This document shows, in pieces, positions 24,302 to 36,900 of a stretch of 64,000 nucleotides of DNA (its first letter is position 1; every line of letters begins with the position of its first letter). The stretch comes from Rhypophila decipiens. Its lineage: Eukaryota; Ascomycota; Sordariomycetes; Sordariales; Naviculisporaceae. Made by a program: the position numbers and the translations under genes. Under the pieces are notes generated by a model that was not told the DNA's origin, made no database searches, and saw only the letters and a list, made by a program, of their open reading frames with translations. Location of the stretch: NCBI GenBank assembly GCA_033297075.1, contig MU858056.1, forward strand, positions 434,001-498,000, written 5' to 3'.

Positions 24302-27040
24302 TCAAGCAATTGCGCTTGGCCGTCTAAACGGACAAGCACGAACAAGCACGACGACGTGGTCGGGTCGGGGCGGGGTCCGGAAAGGGAGGATCGAGAGCGG
24401 TTGCGCTTGCCGTCGCTACTGGTATGCTACGTATTGCGGCTGCGTGGGCGATGCACGGCAGTCAATTGGCAGGCCAATGATGGCTGACCGAGTTCGTTCC
24501 GAAGGCTTGTTGCGGCGGGATTTAGGTGACACTGACGAGGCCAGAAGTCGACAGCAGGCAAAGAGATGGTCGCTGGGACATGGAAGCGCGAATTAGTAAG
24601 TGGTCATCACTACAGGACCGAGCTATCGGCCTTTTCGATCGAATCAATCCGCAATATCATGCCCGATTTGCATGACCGGCGCAATGGGAGGCTAACCTGA
24701 GAGCTGCCCGTTCGTGTTCGTAGTGGCGGGGCAAAGAGGAGGAAGCTGTGTGCCAGTGTGTACAGTGTGATGCAAGTCCTCCAGCCGGCGGGTTCCAAGG
24801 TGCTGGTCTGACCTGACCCTCACCTGCAGTGGCTGTTGTCTTGTTGCGACACCAGTGTCTGCCTTTATTGACGACTCCCGTCTTGAACCAGGCAAAGAGG
24901 AAGGAGCGGCCTGAGGATAAAAGAGGACGGGGTCCTTCCGCAAGAGTTGGATTGAGCTTTGTAGACAAGGTACCTCCTCTCAAGGACCGGTCAACGTGTC
25001 GTTGATGTCGAGTTCGACTTCCTCGAGTAAAGCCGCCCAATCTTGTTTTGGAATGGCCAAGGAGAGACCAGAAAGTAACGGCAAAATGGTAGTTGATCCT
25101 CTTGTTCCTTTCTTTCCGGCAAAGCGCTGTGGAACCGGATGCACACAAAGACGAGTCCCAAAGGCTTCTTGTATCCTCTACCGTTAATGGGGGCAGGCCG
25201 TTTTGGTCGTTCAAGCCGAGTCGAACAGATTGGCCGAGTAGATAGAAGTAACCGGGTCCAATTGCTACGGAAATCGGAATAAACAATAGATATGTGTTAA
25301 ATAAGTGCTAGATTTCCGTTTCCACAAAGCAGAAGAAAATCATTAGTTGAGGTGTAGTAAGTGTCCAGGGGGGTCGTGCGAGACGAGGGGATTCCATCGG
25401 TTCGTGTGGAGAGCGGGCCCTACCAACGGAGGAGAATAAGAGATGCTGGCTGGAGTGACGGAGGAGAAACTGTGTACCCTTGTCATTGCTCGGTTCCCCT
25501 TTGATACATACAGCTGCACCCACGAGTCGCTTTGGTGGTAAAATAGTTGCGCCTGTCTGGTGCAGAAACAAGCAGCAGGATGTGCTCACTTTGTCATCCT
25601 TCTGCTGGACCCTTTGTGCTATTCACTTTTTCTGATTTGATCAGCGGCATCGGTTGCTTGCTAATGACTCTCCAGCCTCGCCGTTCAAGTCCTCCATGTT
25701 GCTTGGACTGAGGCTTGAAACCGTGAGTTTGGCTGCAATATTGCCGGCGATCTACAAGAACAGTTGGGTCCCAATCACCAATCGCGCCAATTACTTGAAT
25801 TGTTTGATGTGTGGCAGGATTCAAGAATGAATCACTGACCTACCGAGGGGCACGTACGCTCGTGTGCTTGATAGTGGGGGGTTCCCACTTGGGTCTTGGG
25901 GGACAGGGGGAAGGTACGGAGTAGGGGTTATTGCCCGAAGTCTGAGGAGTCTCTTTCCGTGAGCCTCATATCGTCCTTGTCCCTGCGAAAAGATATCGAT
26001 TAATGTGAACTGTAGCTGGCGATTGATCCTGGACACTCTAATTTTCCCTCACCTACAATTCAAAGAGGATTTGTGGCTTTGTTGTGTCTAACAACGACAA
26101 CCCACCTCGGTGAAATACTAGCAGTACTAGCCAAAAAGAAGCGTCTTACCCCACGGAATGACGCCGATCCCGTCGTCATAGGGAGTGGTTGTCTGCAACG
26201 ACGAAGCGGCACCTCTTTTCCGTGATGTGCGTAGAAAGGAAAAACACCATGGTGTTGGTATACTGCCTGATCGCGGTTTTGTTGGTTCTCTGTATAGTTC
26301 CAACACCTGGAAACTGTTTCTTGACGCAGTGTCCCGTATTATTAGAACTGGACTCCGTCCACATAGAGGGCTACTCCCAAACGTACAAGTCTGATCCTAG
26401 ATCGCCAAGGGACTCCTGGCTAGATGGAAATATAAACACGTGTGACAGAGCTTGATCAGACACCCCTGAGCTTGTTCGAGGTCCCAGGCGATCGGCACGA
26501 GGAATCGCATATAGCACTGACTGGCCGTTTCAACCGTTCAACGCTTATTACTCGGAAACGAAACATCCTTCAACGGGTTCCAGAGCGGGCCGCTCTTTTT
26601 GACTCGTGTCGCACCCAGTATCGTGAATCCGATCATCTGCATCGGATCTAGGAACACTGCACGCTGTAAACCCGATCTCAATTGCCAAGCAGGGAGAGCA
26701 GGTTTGGTATATATCAAAGATCGCCAGAACACCCATTCGAAGTCAAAGTCCAATCCCTTTTACAGAACCGCATTATTGATACATGAGAAACTCGTATCGT
26801 CTTTGGCATGACCAAAGAACGGCTCATAACAAACCACAGCCAACGTGAAGAAAGAATGTGATAAGAAGAACAAAGGAAATCCCGAGGTACTTTTCCATGG
26901 CAAGGCATTTATGTACGCTCTCTCTCTCTTTCGCCTTTGCCATTTCTTTCATCGACCGCTACCTTTAAGATAGAAAGATATCAAAACTATGCCACTCGTC
27001 GTCGCAGCTCGTCTCCACTCCGTATCTCGCCTTTCGTCAC
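24302..27040. other. Intergenic (2.7 kb)
   Basis: Upstream region of the PKA gene and 3' region of the lectin gene. Several frames of 60-200 codons occur on both strands without recognisable sequence or consistent start codons. No RNA gene or repeat of note, apart from a short CT run near 26920. Confidence 0.55.
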
Positions 27041-28216
27041 TCAAAACCTGTGGCTCCGCTGTTTGGTGCGGTATGCCGTGTATCCGACATAACCACCACC
27101 GACGACGAGGAGGAAGAGAATGACCTTGAAGAAGAACCAGGTCCAGCTTCCACCGCTCGACGCAACGGATGCCTTTTTCCCTCTGCCGCTTCCAGGGGTA
27201 GGGCGGCCAGTTGGCTGCGTCGTATAGAGGTTCTTGGCATTGACCGAGATAATGTCGTGGTTGTCGCTCAGCTCGCCCGTCTCGGCGGTGAAACCAAGGT
27301 ACGCCACCTGGGGGACCGCCGGCGGCTCGTTGGTCTCGAAGCAAAGTGTCCACTCGCCCTCCGTCTTGTACTGCAGTTCCAGCTTGAGGTACTTGTCCTG
27401 GAAGTACGTCAAACGGAACTTGGTCGGGATATTGGCTTGCCTAATTCCTCTGGCCGAGCAGCCTGCGAACTCCGTGTCCTTTCCGTCGCTGTCCTTGTCG
27501 TAAGAGGTCTTGCCGTCACCGACCATGGCCATCACGTAAGGGAACACCACTCCGGGCCGGTTGTTCTTATACGTGTCGAAAAAGATGCCCAGACCCTCGA
27601 ACTTGTCAGCGCTTCCGAAGACGGGGCCCTGTTTTCCGCGCTCCTTGGTGATCCACATGGCGAATCCGTCTCCGTAAAGTTGGTTCTTGCCGTGGATCTT
27701 GAATTCCACTTCGATTTCCCAGTTCGTGGCCGTCAATGGCACTCTCGAAAATAACCATCCGTTTTGTGATGGCTTGTCTGAAGTCAGCCGTATGTATCTA
27801 GTGTCAAGACCTGTTAGCAATCTGGGACGGTCGCGAATGCGCACGCCGGTCATATCTGGGGAGGCCTACTGATCCGTGCGAATAATCGTATCTCCTCCGA
27901 AATCATACCACCGGCTCTGCATATCAGAGTCCAGGTATGGCTGTATTGGTTGAGAGCGTTAGCCATCAGGGAACTGGCAGGGACGTTTGCTTTTCGCTTC
28001 GAAAACGGACGAGGCACACACCTGGTTCAGTGTATGAGTTCTCAGCTAGACAACGAACCATGTTAGCAAAAATTAATTCGACTCCCTCCTAGCTGTATCT
28101 TCATGATGCGATCGACATACTCCTATGCTCTTGACTGTTCCGTCCTCGTCGGTCTGTATAGCACCCCAAGCTCGCGTGGCCAGCCACAAGGCCGACAATG
28201 TTCGTGTGAGCAGCAT
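27041..28216 (-). CDS. L-type lectin cargo receptor (ERGIC-53/VIP36/Emp47 family)
   Basis: Type I membrane protein that binds high-mannose glycans of secretory cargo and cycles in the early secretory pathway. Exons 28121..28216, 28022..28045, 27870..27940 and 27041..27797 give 315 residues, all joins in phase. Exon 1 encodes a signal peptide (MLLTRTLSALWLATRAWG). The 24-nt second exon is supported by the family sequence LRTHTLNQPYLDSDMQSRW formed on joining. Lectin-domain landmarks: WYDFGGDTIIRTDQYIRLT, GDGFAMWIT, FFDTYKNNRPGV (Ca/sugar-binding Asp and Asn at about 138-142) and ELSDNHDIISVNA. One membrane helix lies at about 282-306. The short cytosolic tail RTKQRSHRF has no KKXX signal, so it looks more like VIP36 tails than ERGIC-53. 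Start: first in-frame ATG; the frame upstream opens with TTG. Confidence 0.92.
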
Positions 28217-28782
28217 CTTTGCAGCAGGGGCACCTCTCGGCTCAATTAAGAAAAAGAAAGAAAGAAAACGGGTTCGAAAAAAGAGGGTATAAGCGATGCG
28301 CAAGGGTTTTCTCGTGGTAAATAAAAAAAGAAGGAAAAAAAAGGCGTGACTGTCGACGGAATCTTTGCCGAGATGGTATGAGGTGTGCCTGTAGCCGTCA
28401 GTTGGACAGCTTTACCTTTTCGCCTGAGGGGCCGGGCGGCCTGTGCTCGTGCTGTATGGAATCCGGGGCAGGCTTCGGAAAACTGGAGCTAGAACCGAGA
28501 CGACGGAGCTAGCGTATCAGGGGTCAAGGCTTCACGGGGATAAAACAGCTGCTGAGTGATTATCGATAGGGATCGATCGCAGCGCCACGTTTGATTGCAA
28601 AAGCTGAAGCAGCTCTAGCCTCATGACCGAATTGAACGCCACAGCTAGAGCTTTTCGACCGCGCCAACACGGGACCTGGAAACCTGAAAGCTTGGATTGA
28701 GATCACAGCATCACAGCATCACAACCGCATCCATCAATTCGACCAAATTCCATCTTTTGTTTGCGGACAGACATTACAAATC
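28217..28782. promoter_or_regulatory. Divergent promoter region between lectin and TIM13 genes
   Basis: 566 bp separate the two start codons, so both promoters and 5' leaders must lie here. It contains A-rich stretches (about 28320-28345) near the lectin side and no recognisable binding site that I would assert. Confidence 0.6.
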
Positions 28783-29111
28783 ATGGATTCCGAATCAGTC
28801 AAAAAGGCCATCATCAGGCAGGTCATCATGGAGGCCAACGTCCAGAACTCAAGGCATCTCGTTGAAGTACGATTACAGGTTACCACAAGGAGAGGTCCTT
28901 CGGTTTGGAAGTTGCTAATTCAACATGACAGAAAATCAACGAGACCTGCTTCGACAAGTGCATCGCCAAACCCGGCAGCTCCATTTCGAACGGCGAAAAG
29001 ACCTGCGCCACCCAGTGCATGGAGAAATACATGGCCGCGTGGAACCTGGTCAACCAAACATACATGCGGAGAGTACAACAAGAGATTAACAGCGGCACCT
29101 TTTCATCGTAG
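28783..29111 (+). CDS. tim13: Mitochondrial intermembrane-space chaperone TIM13
   Basis: Small Tim protein that, with Tim8, escorts hydrophobic precursors across the intermembrane space to the TIM22 or SAM machinery. Two exons, 28783..28866 and 28932..29111, give 87 residues; the 65-nt intron has donor gtacga, a tgctaat branch and phase 0. The twin CX3C signature is present: CFDKC and CATQC separated by 14 residues, followed by MEKYMAAWNLVNQTYMRRV, typical of TIM13. The start is MDSESVKKAIIRQV. The gene is easily missed because each exon alone is short and the unspliced frame shifts. Confidence 0.95.
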
Positions 29112-29574
29112 CCGGCGACTGGTACGATAACACGAAATCGAAATCGAAGGACATCGGTCATATCCAGACCATTAAGCACATTGACCGGACCATAATATCA
29201 TACACATCACGGCTGGAGACCTCATCGATATCGGAGCTGGATTGTCGATACCTTGTCGCAACCACGGGGTCATAATACTTAAGAAGAAAGAAGTAGGCAG
29301 CGGAATGGCTTTTTTCAGCTGGCAAAATTGGGACAGCGATTTGCGGATCATGGATATCCCAACAGGAGAGGATGGCGTCTGACTATACATCCAGACGGCA
29401 GAGTAGGACATGAACATAGATGCGGCCGGGACTCCGCCAGGCTCTGGCTGGTATGTTTGACGAGCCTGTGTACTATCATACAAGTGTACTATAACTTATA
29501 AGGCTGTGTGTATAGATTACACGACGGGGGTATCTTATCAAGAAAAGAAAAAGAAACAGATCATATCATCCTCC
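29112..29574. other. Intergenic, convergent 3' ends
   Basis: 463 bp between TIM13 and the NSRP1-like gene on the opposite strand; only 3' UTRs expected. Nothing else seen. Confidence 0.6.
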
Positions 29575-30945
29575 CTACTGGGCAGCACCATTCTTCTTGG
29601 CCTCCTCCGCCGCCCTCCTTCTAGCAAGGTATCTCTCCTTGGCGCTCGAGATCTCAGCCTCAGTCTTGCGACTCTTGGCCGTGAGCTCAATCTTTTCTCG
29701 CTCTTTATCCTCCTCCTCCCTAGAGCGCTTGAGCGTCTCCTCCAGCTGGGCTTCTAGCATTCTCGTCTGGCGCTCCCTCATAGCCTGCTTCCCGCCGTTC
29801 GTGAACACCCCCTTAGACTGACCCACCCCACCAAACCCACCATGCGCAGCGGCACCTTCCGCACGCTTCTTGGCCTCCTGAGCCTCGACCTTCTTCTTGG
29901 GCGCAACATTGAGACCCCCCTTCAACAGTTCCCTCTTATCCACAACCTCCCCATCATCATTGATCACCACATGCCCACCCTTTGCATTGATCTCCCTCGC
30001 CCTCTCAGTCGCGCTTTTAACCTTCTCCTCTCCCTCTTCCTTCGCCATCTGTTCCCTCTCCTCCACAGTCCGATTCTTCATCTCCTCCGCAGCCTTGACC
30101 ATGGCCGCATGCTCTTGCTCTTTCTTTTCCAGCATGCCCTTATAAAACACACCCATCCCCTTATTCTTATTCTCCTTGGCCTCCTTCTCCTCGCGAATCT
30201 TTTCTTCCTCCGCAAGCCGTCGATTCTCCTCTTGTTGCTTCTTATACGCCTCCGTCACAAACTTTTCTTTATCAGCAAACTCGTCACCTTCCGCGTCGCG
30301 CTCCCGTTTCAATCTCTTTTCTTCAGCAATTTGTCTATCCCTGTCCCGAATCTCTGCGGCTTTTTGCAACGCGCCAAAGTATTTTGGTTTCTTTTCCTCG
30401 GCCGCCTCTTGCTCGGATTTCTTTTTGTGGGTGGCTAGTTTGAATGAGTCGTATACACTGTCGTAGTCGTAGATGGACGGGTCCTGGGCAGCAGCTGCCT
30501 CGGCGTGTTTACGGGATTCCAAAGCGCTCGAGAGGTCCCCGAATGTGTCGCCTGTTATGGGGGGTGGTGGTAATTTCTTCGTGTCCGCAGCAGACGCGCC
30601 TAATCGTTTTGTTGGTGGCGAAGTGCCCCCTAGGTTCTTCTTCTTCTTTTTCTTTGCTGCCAGATCGTCCTCATCTTGGTGGGGTGTTGAGGATGCGCCC
30701 TCGATCTCGAATCCATCGAGCTCTGTGATTTCGACTACTGCTTTCGGTTGGTTTGATTGCTGGGCTGTTTGCTTCCCTTTCTTTTTGCCTGGTAATAATT
30801 TGTCGAATCCGGAGGATGTCTCGTCATCGGATCCATCATCGTCGTCGCCCCCAAATTTTGCGGCTGCTGGTTTTTTCGGCGGTGGTAATCCCTTTGACGT
30901 CGGCGCGCCTTTCTTGAGTCCGAATGAGAATAACGGTTTACTCAT
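29575..30945 (-). CDS. NSRP1-like nuclear speckle splicing regulator
   Basis: Single exon, 456 residues, ATG at 30945. Matches the NSRP1/CCDC55 (DUF2040) family, which acts in nuclear speckles in alternative splicing in animals; the fungal role is inferred. Landmarks: N-terminal MSKPLFSFGLKKGAP, the family-typical DPSIYDYDSVYDSFK followed by PKYFGALQKAAEIRDRDR, then a very long charged coiled coil (about 200-340) rich in Glu/Lys/Arg, and EINAKGGHVVINDDGEVVDKR. Poly-Asp and poly-Lys runs near residues 34-40 and 97-102 suggest nuclear localisation. No intron is needed. It faces TIM13. Confidence 0.88.
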   Translation of the reverse strand: MSKPLFSFGLKKGAPTSKGLPPPKKPAAAKFGGDDDDGSDDETSSGFDKLLPGKKKGKQTAQQSNQPKAVVEITELDGFEIEGASSTPHQDEDDLAAKKKKKKNLGGTSPPTKRLGASAADTKKLPPPPITGDTFGDLSSALESRKHAEAAAAQDPSIYDYDSVYDSFKLATHKKKSEQEAAEEKKPKYFGALQKAAEIRDRDRQIAEEKRLKRERDAEGDEFADKEKFVTEAYKKQQEENRRLAEEEKIREEKEAKENKNKGMGVFYKGMLEKKEQEHAAMVKAAEEMKNRTVEEREQMAKEEGEEKVKSATERAREINAKGGHVVINDDGEVVDKRELLKGGLNVAPKKKVEAQEAKKRAEGAAAHGGFGGVGQSKGVFTNGGKQAMRERQTRMLEAQLEETLKRSREEEDKEREKIELTAKSRKTEAEISSAKERYLARRRAAEEAKKNGAAQ

Positions 30946-32663
30946 ATTTGCTGTATTTTGTGAATCAAATGGTCTGCGCGCTCGTTGCCAGGCGCAATTG
31001 ACAAAAGTTATTTAAAGTTAACAAGTTGTCTCTGTTTGGTTGTGACAAGTGTGAAGCGGGCAATAATGTGGAGACGAAATAACGACCAGACCCAGGATCA
31101 ACATTAAGGTTATCGGCGGCTTGGCGGTTCTATCGATAAGCCTTATCATTGGCGGCGGCAGGCAAGCACTTACACCGGTTGTGGACCAATCCGAGAGCAG
31201 CGCCATGAAACTGTACACTATTGGTAAGAGCCTAGAGGCCTCATTGGTGACGGCCATTATATTTCATAATGGTCTTGGCCGGAAATCCGTATCGAACCGA
31301 TTGGAGGTTGAGACTCGGAGTTAGGCCCTCTCACCGCGAAGCAGTATCAAGCGGTCTCTTTTCGTTCTGGACACCTAATCACTGCGTGCTTGCTCCTCAG
31401 AAATGCACTTGACGAGGCTGGACAAAACTACACATCAGAGGAAGACGATATAGAAATGTCAGCCTCACGGTATGTTGATTAAGCCTTGATTGATATTATC
31501 CACAGCCCTCGATTGGAGACAAGTGTGGCTCAAAACCAAGCCATCAGGTGCCGAACTATGTATCATGGTGTTCGTTCATCTCACTAAGCATTCAGAACCT
31601 GCAAGTTGTATCCGCCGTCATCCAATCAGTCCAAAAGAACCATACCTGCCGTTGGGCATAAACTGCATTGGGCATAAATGTCCGATTAATGGCTGGTTGC
31701 TACTAGTCGTCACAGATCTGCTGTCGGAATTTGGAAGAAGTTGTCAGCTTATCGCGCCGTGTCCCTGCTTCCCCTTAAATCGGCATCATGTACACCAAAT
31801 CATAATCAGAGAATCGGCCGACGGCCAAGTCAAGCTGTAATATCGACAATTAGATGTAAGATTATTGATATATCTCTCCCCTAGTATGCATATGTGACGA
31901 AAAAGCTTTGCCCGCCCATCTATCATACATGAAGCACCAATCATTACATATCTTCATCATCACCGGGCTGAATTATTTCCGCAACTTGATGCCCACAGGG
32001 ACCGTTGAGTTTCCGGGCGCAGCCATCCTTGTTAATTATGAATCTTGAGGAGAAAGGGGTCGAAGAGTAAGGTGAGTGATGAAAAGAGAGAAAAGTAAAG
32101 GAGACGAATCGATAAGACACAGGGTAACCATACACCGTAACATGATGCAACATTTCAGTCTTCCACTCCATACTCGAAACAAATAACGACCAACATAGGA
32201 AAATGACGTGAAATGGAACAAAAGGGCAAATAGCCACCTTAAACCCCTACCCGAGGCCCCTTCCGACCCCGGACCCTTCTACCGTGTATGTGATCAGATA
32301 CCCAACGTAAGATCCTTTCCTATAACTAAGAGAAAATCGTGGAGAGAATGGCATTCCGCAGCATGCTCTTTTTCGAACTGTCGCGCTGTTGCGTCATTTA
32401 GATGATTTCGTGTCCATGGACTGATGCAAATTAGGCGTGGCCGCATCGGTGTCGGATGCTCATTAGAATTATAAAGAAACGAGAGCAAGGAAAGGAGAAC
32501 ATATTATCGTGAGGTTGGCGTGGGTAGGAAATTAAGGCCGTGTGTTGCAGTTGTCGGGAGTAAAATTTCGTGCGTGATATTCATTTCGAGGATGTTAGCC
32601 CAATAAAATCATTTTAAAGAAAGGTTCAGCAGATCTCTTCCAGTCGGCGGCAGGAAATCACGG
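30946..32663. other. Intergenic (1.7 kb)
   Basis: Promoter and leader of the NSRP1-like gene followed by the 3' region of the AT-hook gene. Only short unrecognisable frames. Confidence 0.6.
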
Positions 32664-33348
32664 CTACGCCGAAGTAACCGCGGAATGGCTTTCCCGTTGC
32701 GTCCGCTGAATCTCAGTTGTCGTTGATGCCTCCCTCGCTTGATGACCCATTCCCAAAGTCGAGTGATGGGGGCTCGGAGGAGGGTGCGGACTAAGTGGTG
32801 GGTGAAGCCCGGGATTGCTATGCGGCGTCAACGGAGGTTCGAGCAGGATAGGACCCGAGCTTCTCCTGAGCTGGTCTTCTCGATGAGAACGTGCGGCTTC
32901 TCGCCACTCTGTATGGTATTCCGATTCCGAAGCTGGGGCTTGATGGCGATGATAACCGACATCCTCGTTACTAGGCGTCGACCGCTGAGCAGCCCGAGGA
33001 ACAGATTCCGGTGGCAAATATTGGTCGCTGCCTTCCTGGTGCCCTTTCCTTTTCAGTTTGGGGTCCGAAAGACTTCCACCAGGTGAAATCTGATATAAAG
33101 AGAGCGGACCTGGTCCGGGACTGTGAGGTTGAGGGGCTGTCGGAGCTGTCGCGGCCCTAGGGGAGGGAGCAAGTGGCGCAGGGGTAATCGGTTGATAAGG
33201 CATGATACGGATTTGGTTATTTTGACGAGAGGACTCTGCCTTCGGGGGCCGGCCACGCCTTCGGGCGGTGGGAGCTACTGCCGCTGCCGGCATTGGAGGA
33301 GGCTGGTTGGAAGAAGGATAGCCGTTAGGCCGTGGTTGAATGTTGATG

Positions 33349-33379
<31 letters not shown>

Positions 33380-33950
33380 GGTGGTGATGCTGATATTGTT
33401 GCTGCTGGCTGGCGGCCCCTGGGTGAGCATTTGCCGCTCTGGGTATTAGATAGGGCGACATCTCGCCAGGTGATGCGATCGCCTGCCTCTTTGGAGCATG
33501 CTCGCTGATGTCACCGATAGACCTTCGTTTCAAAGGCGAGATGGTCGGCGGTGGGACATGGGCATTAAACATGACCTCTGCTGCGTGGATACATTGCTTC
33601 ATGTTGCGGCCTGCAAGTTTCATGTGTCAGTTGCCCGAAGTGTCCTTGCGCATATTTTTGCTCTCGTCTTGGTCGGTTCAGCGCAAAGTTAAAAGACAAG
33701 GATTGAGACCTACCACGCGGAAGATGGAAAGACATCCAGTCAGGCTGTACCTCGTGATATTTGATGAAATCAACGAGAGTATTCACATCGATATGGCTAT
33801 ATTTGACCATCTCGGCGAGAACGAAGCGCTGTGTAATTATTGTTTAGACCTGGGCGATGCTCTAAGGAAGAGAGACAAGGCTGGACTGGGCATGTCAGGT
33901 CTCGCTCAAAAAGGACGTACCTTTTCCTCATCACTGAAAGAAGACTCCAT
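32664..33950 (-). CDS. AT-hook protein with poly-Gln tract, function unknown
   Basis: Three exons, 33921..33950, 33714..33828 and 32664..33610, give 363 residues; the first exon encodes only 10 residues (MESSFSDEEK). The conserved N-terminal block spans all three exons: RFVLAEMVKYSHIDVNTL, IKYHEVQPDWMSFHLPRG, RNMKQCIHAAEVMFN. It looks like a small helical domain that I know only from fungal hypothetical proteins. A Gln/His run (encoded by the CTG tract listed separately) precedes an AT-hook core RRRGRPPK, which binds the minor groove of AT-rich DNA; the rest is Pro/Ser-rich. A nuclear chromatin or transcription role is inference. Joins are supported by phase, by donors gtacgt and gtaggt, and by acceptors cag. 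Confidence 0.82.
33351..33374. repeat. (CTG)8 trinucleotide repeat coding for poly-Gln
   Basis: Eight pure ctg units on the plus strand, encoding Gln on the minus strand inside the AT-hook gene; interrupted Gln/His codons follow. Likely length-polymorphic. Confidence 0.9.
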
Positions 33951-36900
33951 GACGGGAGTGAGGTGCCTGGACTCGTTGACAAGAAAGAGCGAGCTGGGCG
34001 AGGAGAAATGGTGTTTGGTGAATGATAGTCATTTGTCAAGGGAGAAAAGTAAAAACAACAAGAAATCAAATTCTAGAAAGGCGGTTTGCTCGTGATTCCG
34101 GGACCACAAGACCACCGTCGCAGTGGCGAAGCGAAGCGCATTAGGTGACTATGGGCAGCGAGAACAGTGCTGGAAGATGCCGGCTCAGATTTGCGACAAC
34201 GCGGGTCCTGCTTCCGGGTTGCGGACGGGGTATGCAGAAGGATTCAAACGAGTGTCGAGAGCTTCCCCGAAGCTTGGTCCGTCATGGCCTTGGTGACACC
34301 GGAAGAACAGAGCGCATCGAGTCGACCTCAAGACGACGACAGGCACTAAATATGAGTGGTGGAGAGGTCTTGAAAGAGAGGGCGGCAAAGAGACGCGAGC
34401 GGGTGGGAAGCGCGCGTCTTAGGGGGAAGGTGAGGGGGGTCCAGACTTGAAAGACTGCCACTTTTGGCTTGCCAGGGGGCCTGTATCAGGGTATTGCCGT
34501 ATGCACAGGCCAGGTTAATGTTGTTCAGACCTCCCCAAACTCAGACCATCTGTGCTCTCTCTCTTTTGCGATAGGCAATGAATGTGAGAACTGAGAAGCC
34601 AGTCCTTCACCGAGCTTTCCCACTGGAGGGTGTTGATTATTGTTTGGATTTTCCACCCAGTAGATTCCCGCGTTGCTATCCACAGGTCATTTCCTCATGT
34701 GTTGACCAGCTTTCCCTTGGCCGAGATCTCTCCGGAGCGCTGACGAGCGAATTGCTAGGATGTCCCACAAAGGTTGCAGATGCAGACCGATCAAGTGACT
34801 ATGCATGTGGTAAGGCGCGCTGGTCCAGACGAGCGTGTAGTGGTGTGTAGTCTGCTTAGAGTGCCGCACGACCCAGAAGGAAAAAAGAGACCAATCTTTT
34901 TTTACTTGGTTGTTGACAGGTTAGTGTCTTGTTCGGGATGTTTTCAAACGCGGCTGGAGTCGACTAAACCTTGGTGCGGGTGCATCTCAAGCATCTCAGA
35001 GTGCGGAAAGAACCAGATGTCGACAGGGAAAGAGCAGCCTTGGCGGTGCAACCTCAAGACGCTTCCCTGGCAATCATCTCCTTCCGTACCCTCACAAGCT
35101 CCTTCTCCCTCACAAACAAAAACCCAACAAGGAAGGAAGTGAGATCTCCCTCCTCGATCCTGCCACTGCCTGCCAGAAATGAGCCTGACAGTCTGACCGA
35201 CCGCCGAGTCATTCGGAGGGGGATTATTAGCGGGAACCCCTAGCCACCCCTTCCTTCCGCTTGGACAGCAAAAGTAACGGTTATGAGCCGAACGCCTGTT
35301 GGTTGATGATCCCGGATCTCACCAGCAGCCAGCCAGCGGCCACCTTCAATGAAACGTCCTTTCCCGGTTCAGAGATGTGCGTGTTGTGCGTAGGGCAGGA
35401 CGGTCCCATTTGGACAATAACAATATGTTGAAATTGAACTTGTCGCGTCCGGTCGGTCCTTGTCCGCTTGCAATGGGAAGTCGCACTGCACTCGCTCCCT
35501 GCAGTGCGATCGTTATGGTGCAACGCGGGCGAATCTCCCTACCAGATAGGTGCTCTGTCCCAGTGTAACTGAACTGAAAGTGGAATGGGTGTGCAGTGCC
35601 GCTGATAGCCCTCCAGACTTGTTGCAATCTTTCCCGCAGGCAAAATGTCCATTGTCCATGGAACGTCGATATCGCCATTGCGGCCATTCGTTCAGGCCTC
35701 GAGCACCAAACTCAGCTCCTCCTCAGTTGTCTCTCCCCGGGGGTAATGTAAATGAGCCAAGGAAGCGACCATGCACGACTCCCTTCTGATAAGTCGTCGT
35801 ATGCAAGCCTCCAGTCTGATATTCCTGATGAATGGCCAGACATATGCACCTCACGACAACCTGCAGCTGCACATGTGACCCCCCATGATTGACCGTGGCT
35901 TCGATAGGGCATGGCCGTCTGGGGAAATTTCCTCCCGTCCATAGGCTCAGAAACCGACAGACAGCCCACATCAAGCAGATCAGATCCGAGGCGGCCAAAA
36001 CCCCCGAGAACTGGTGGCATCGTTGACACCGTCGATGGTTGCTGCGGTCGAGTGGCGTGTGCCTGTAAACCTTGAGCTGTGCCGGTGTATTGTACTAGCA
36101 GAGCTGGGCGGTGATCCGCACCAAGCGTGTTAGGGCATCTTTTCACCGCATGCTTACGGCACCTCTTTCTCAACCCATCGATTGAAAGGTTGTTGACTTT
36201 AGGTCCAACAGCAACAAAGTGAGTACAGATACGATCCGGTCAAGACGTACCTAACTGGTCCAACTTTCGGGTAGCACTAAAGGCTTATTTCTCGACTTTG
36301 CTCAAAAGACACTGCGCAATTGGCCCTCAAGCATCGCGATGAAGGCTTCGGTATCCACAAGATGACTGTGGGAGGCCAGTTATGGCGGCCATTGGTTGCG
36401 ACCTGGGACCGTCTCGCCAATAACATCGTCGAGCGGGGGGTTTGGGTTTATCACACAACCAGATATCTATCGGCAGTCGACATTCAAGAGCCGCATGCTT
36501 ACTTGAAAAGAGCGATATGATCTTTCGATATCGTCGACGGCGCATTGACGACGTCTGGTGTCGAAACTCGACTACGACATATCCCACTCAATCTTCAATC
36601 AAGGCCCAGTTGCGAGGTCCTCAAGGCGTCTTTATAATGTTTTCAGAACACCCCCAACGTCTTCTCCACATCGCCAGCTGCACGATGAGCTGGCACCGGC
36701 ATCTGCACTGGGAGCAAGACCCAAATGCCATGACGAAGGTTTCTTCAAGGATCCTGCATGCCAAAAGCTCGATCAACCCAATCCCTCGAAATGGCGGTGC
36801 GGTTTGTGCATTTCTTGGTGCCCTATCGTCACGATTGTTTGCCTCGTTTAAACCCAATCGAGGAGGTCCCCAGTCCATCCGTCCCTTATTACCGGCACGC

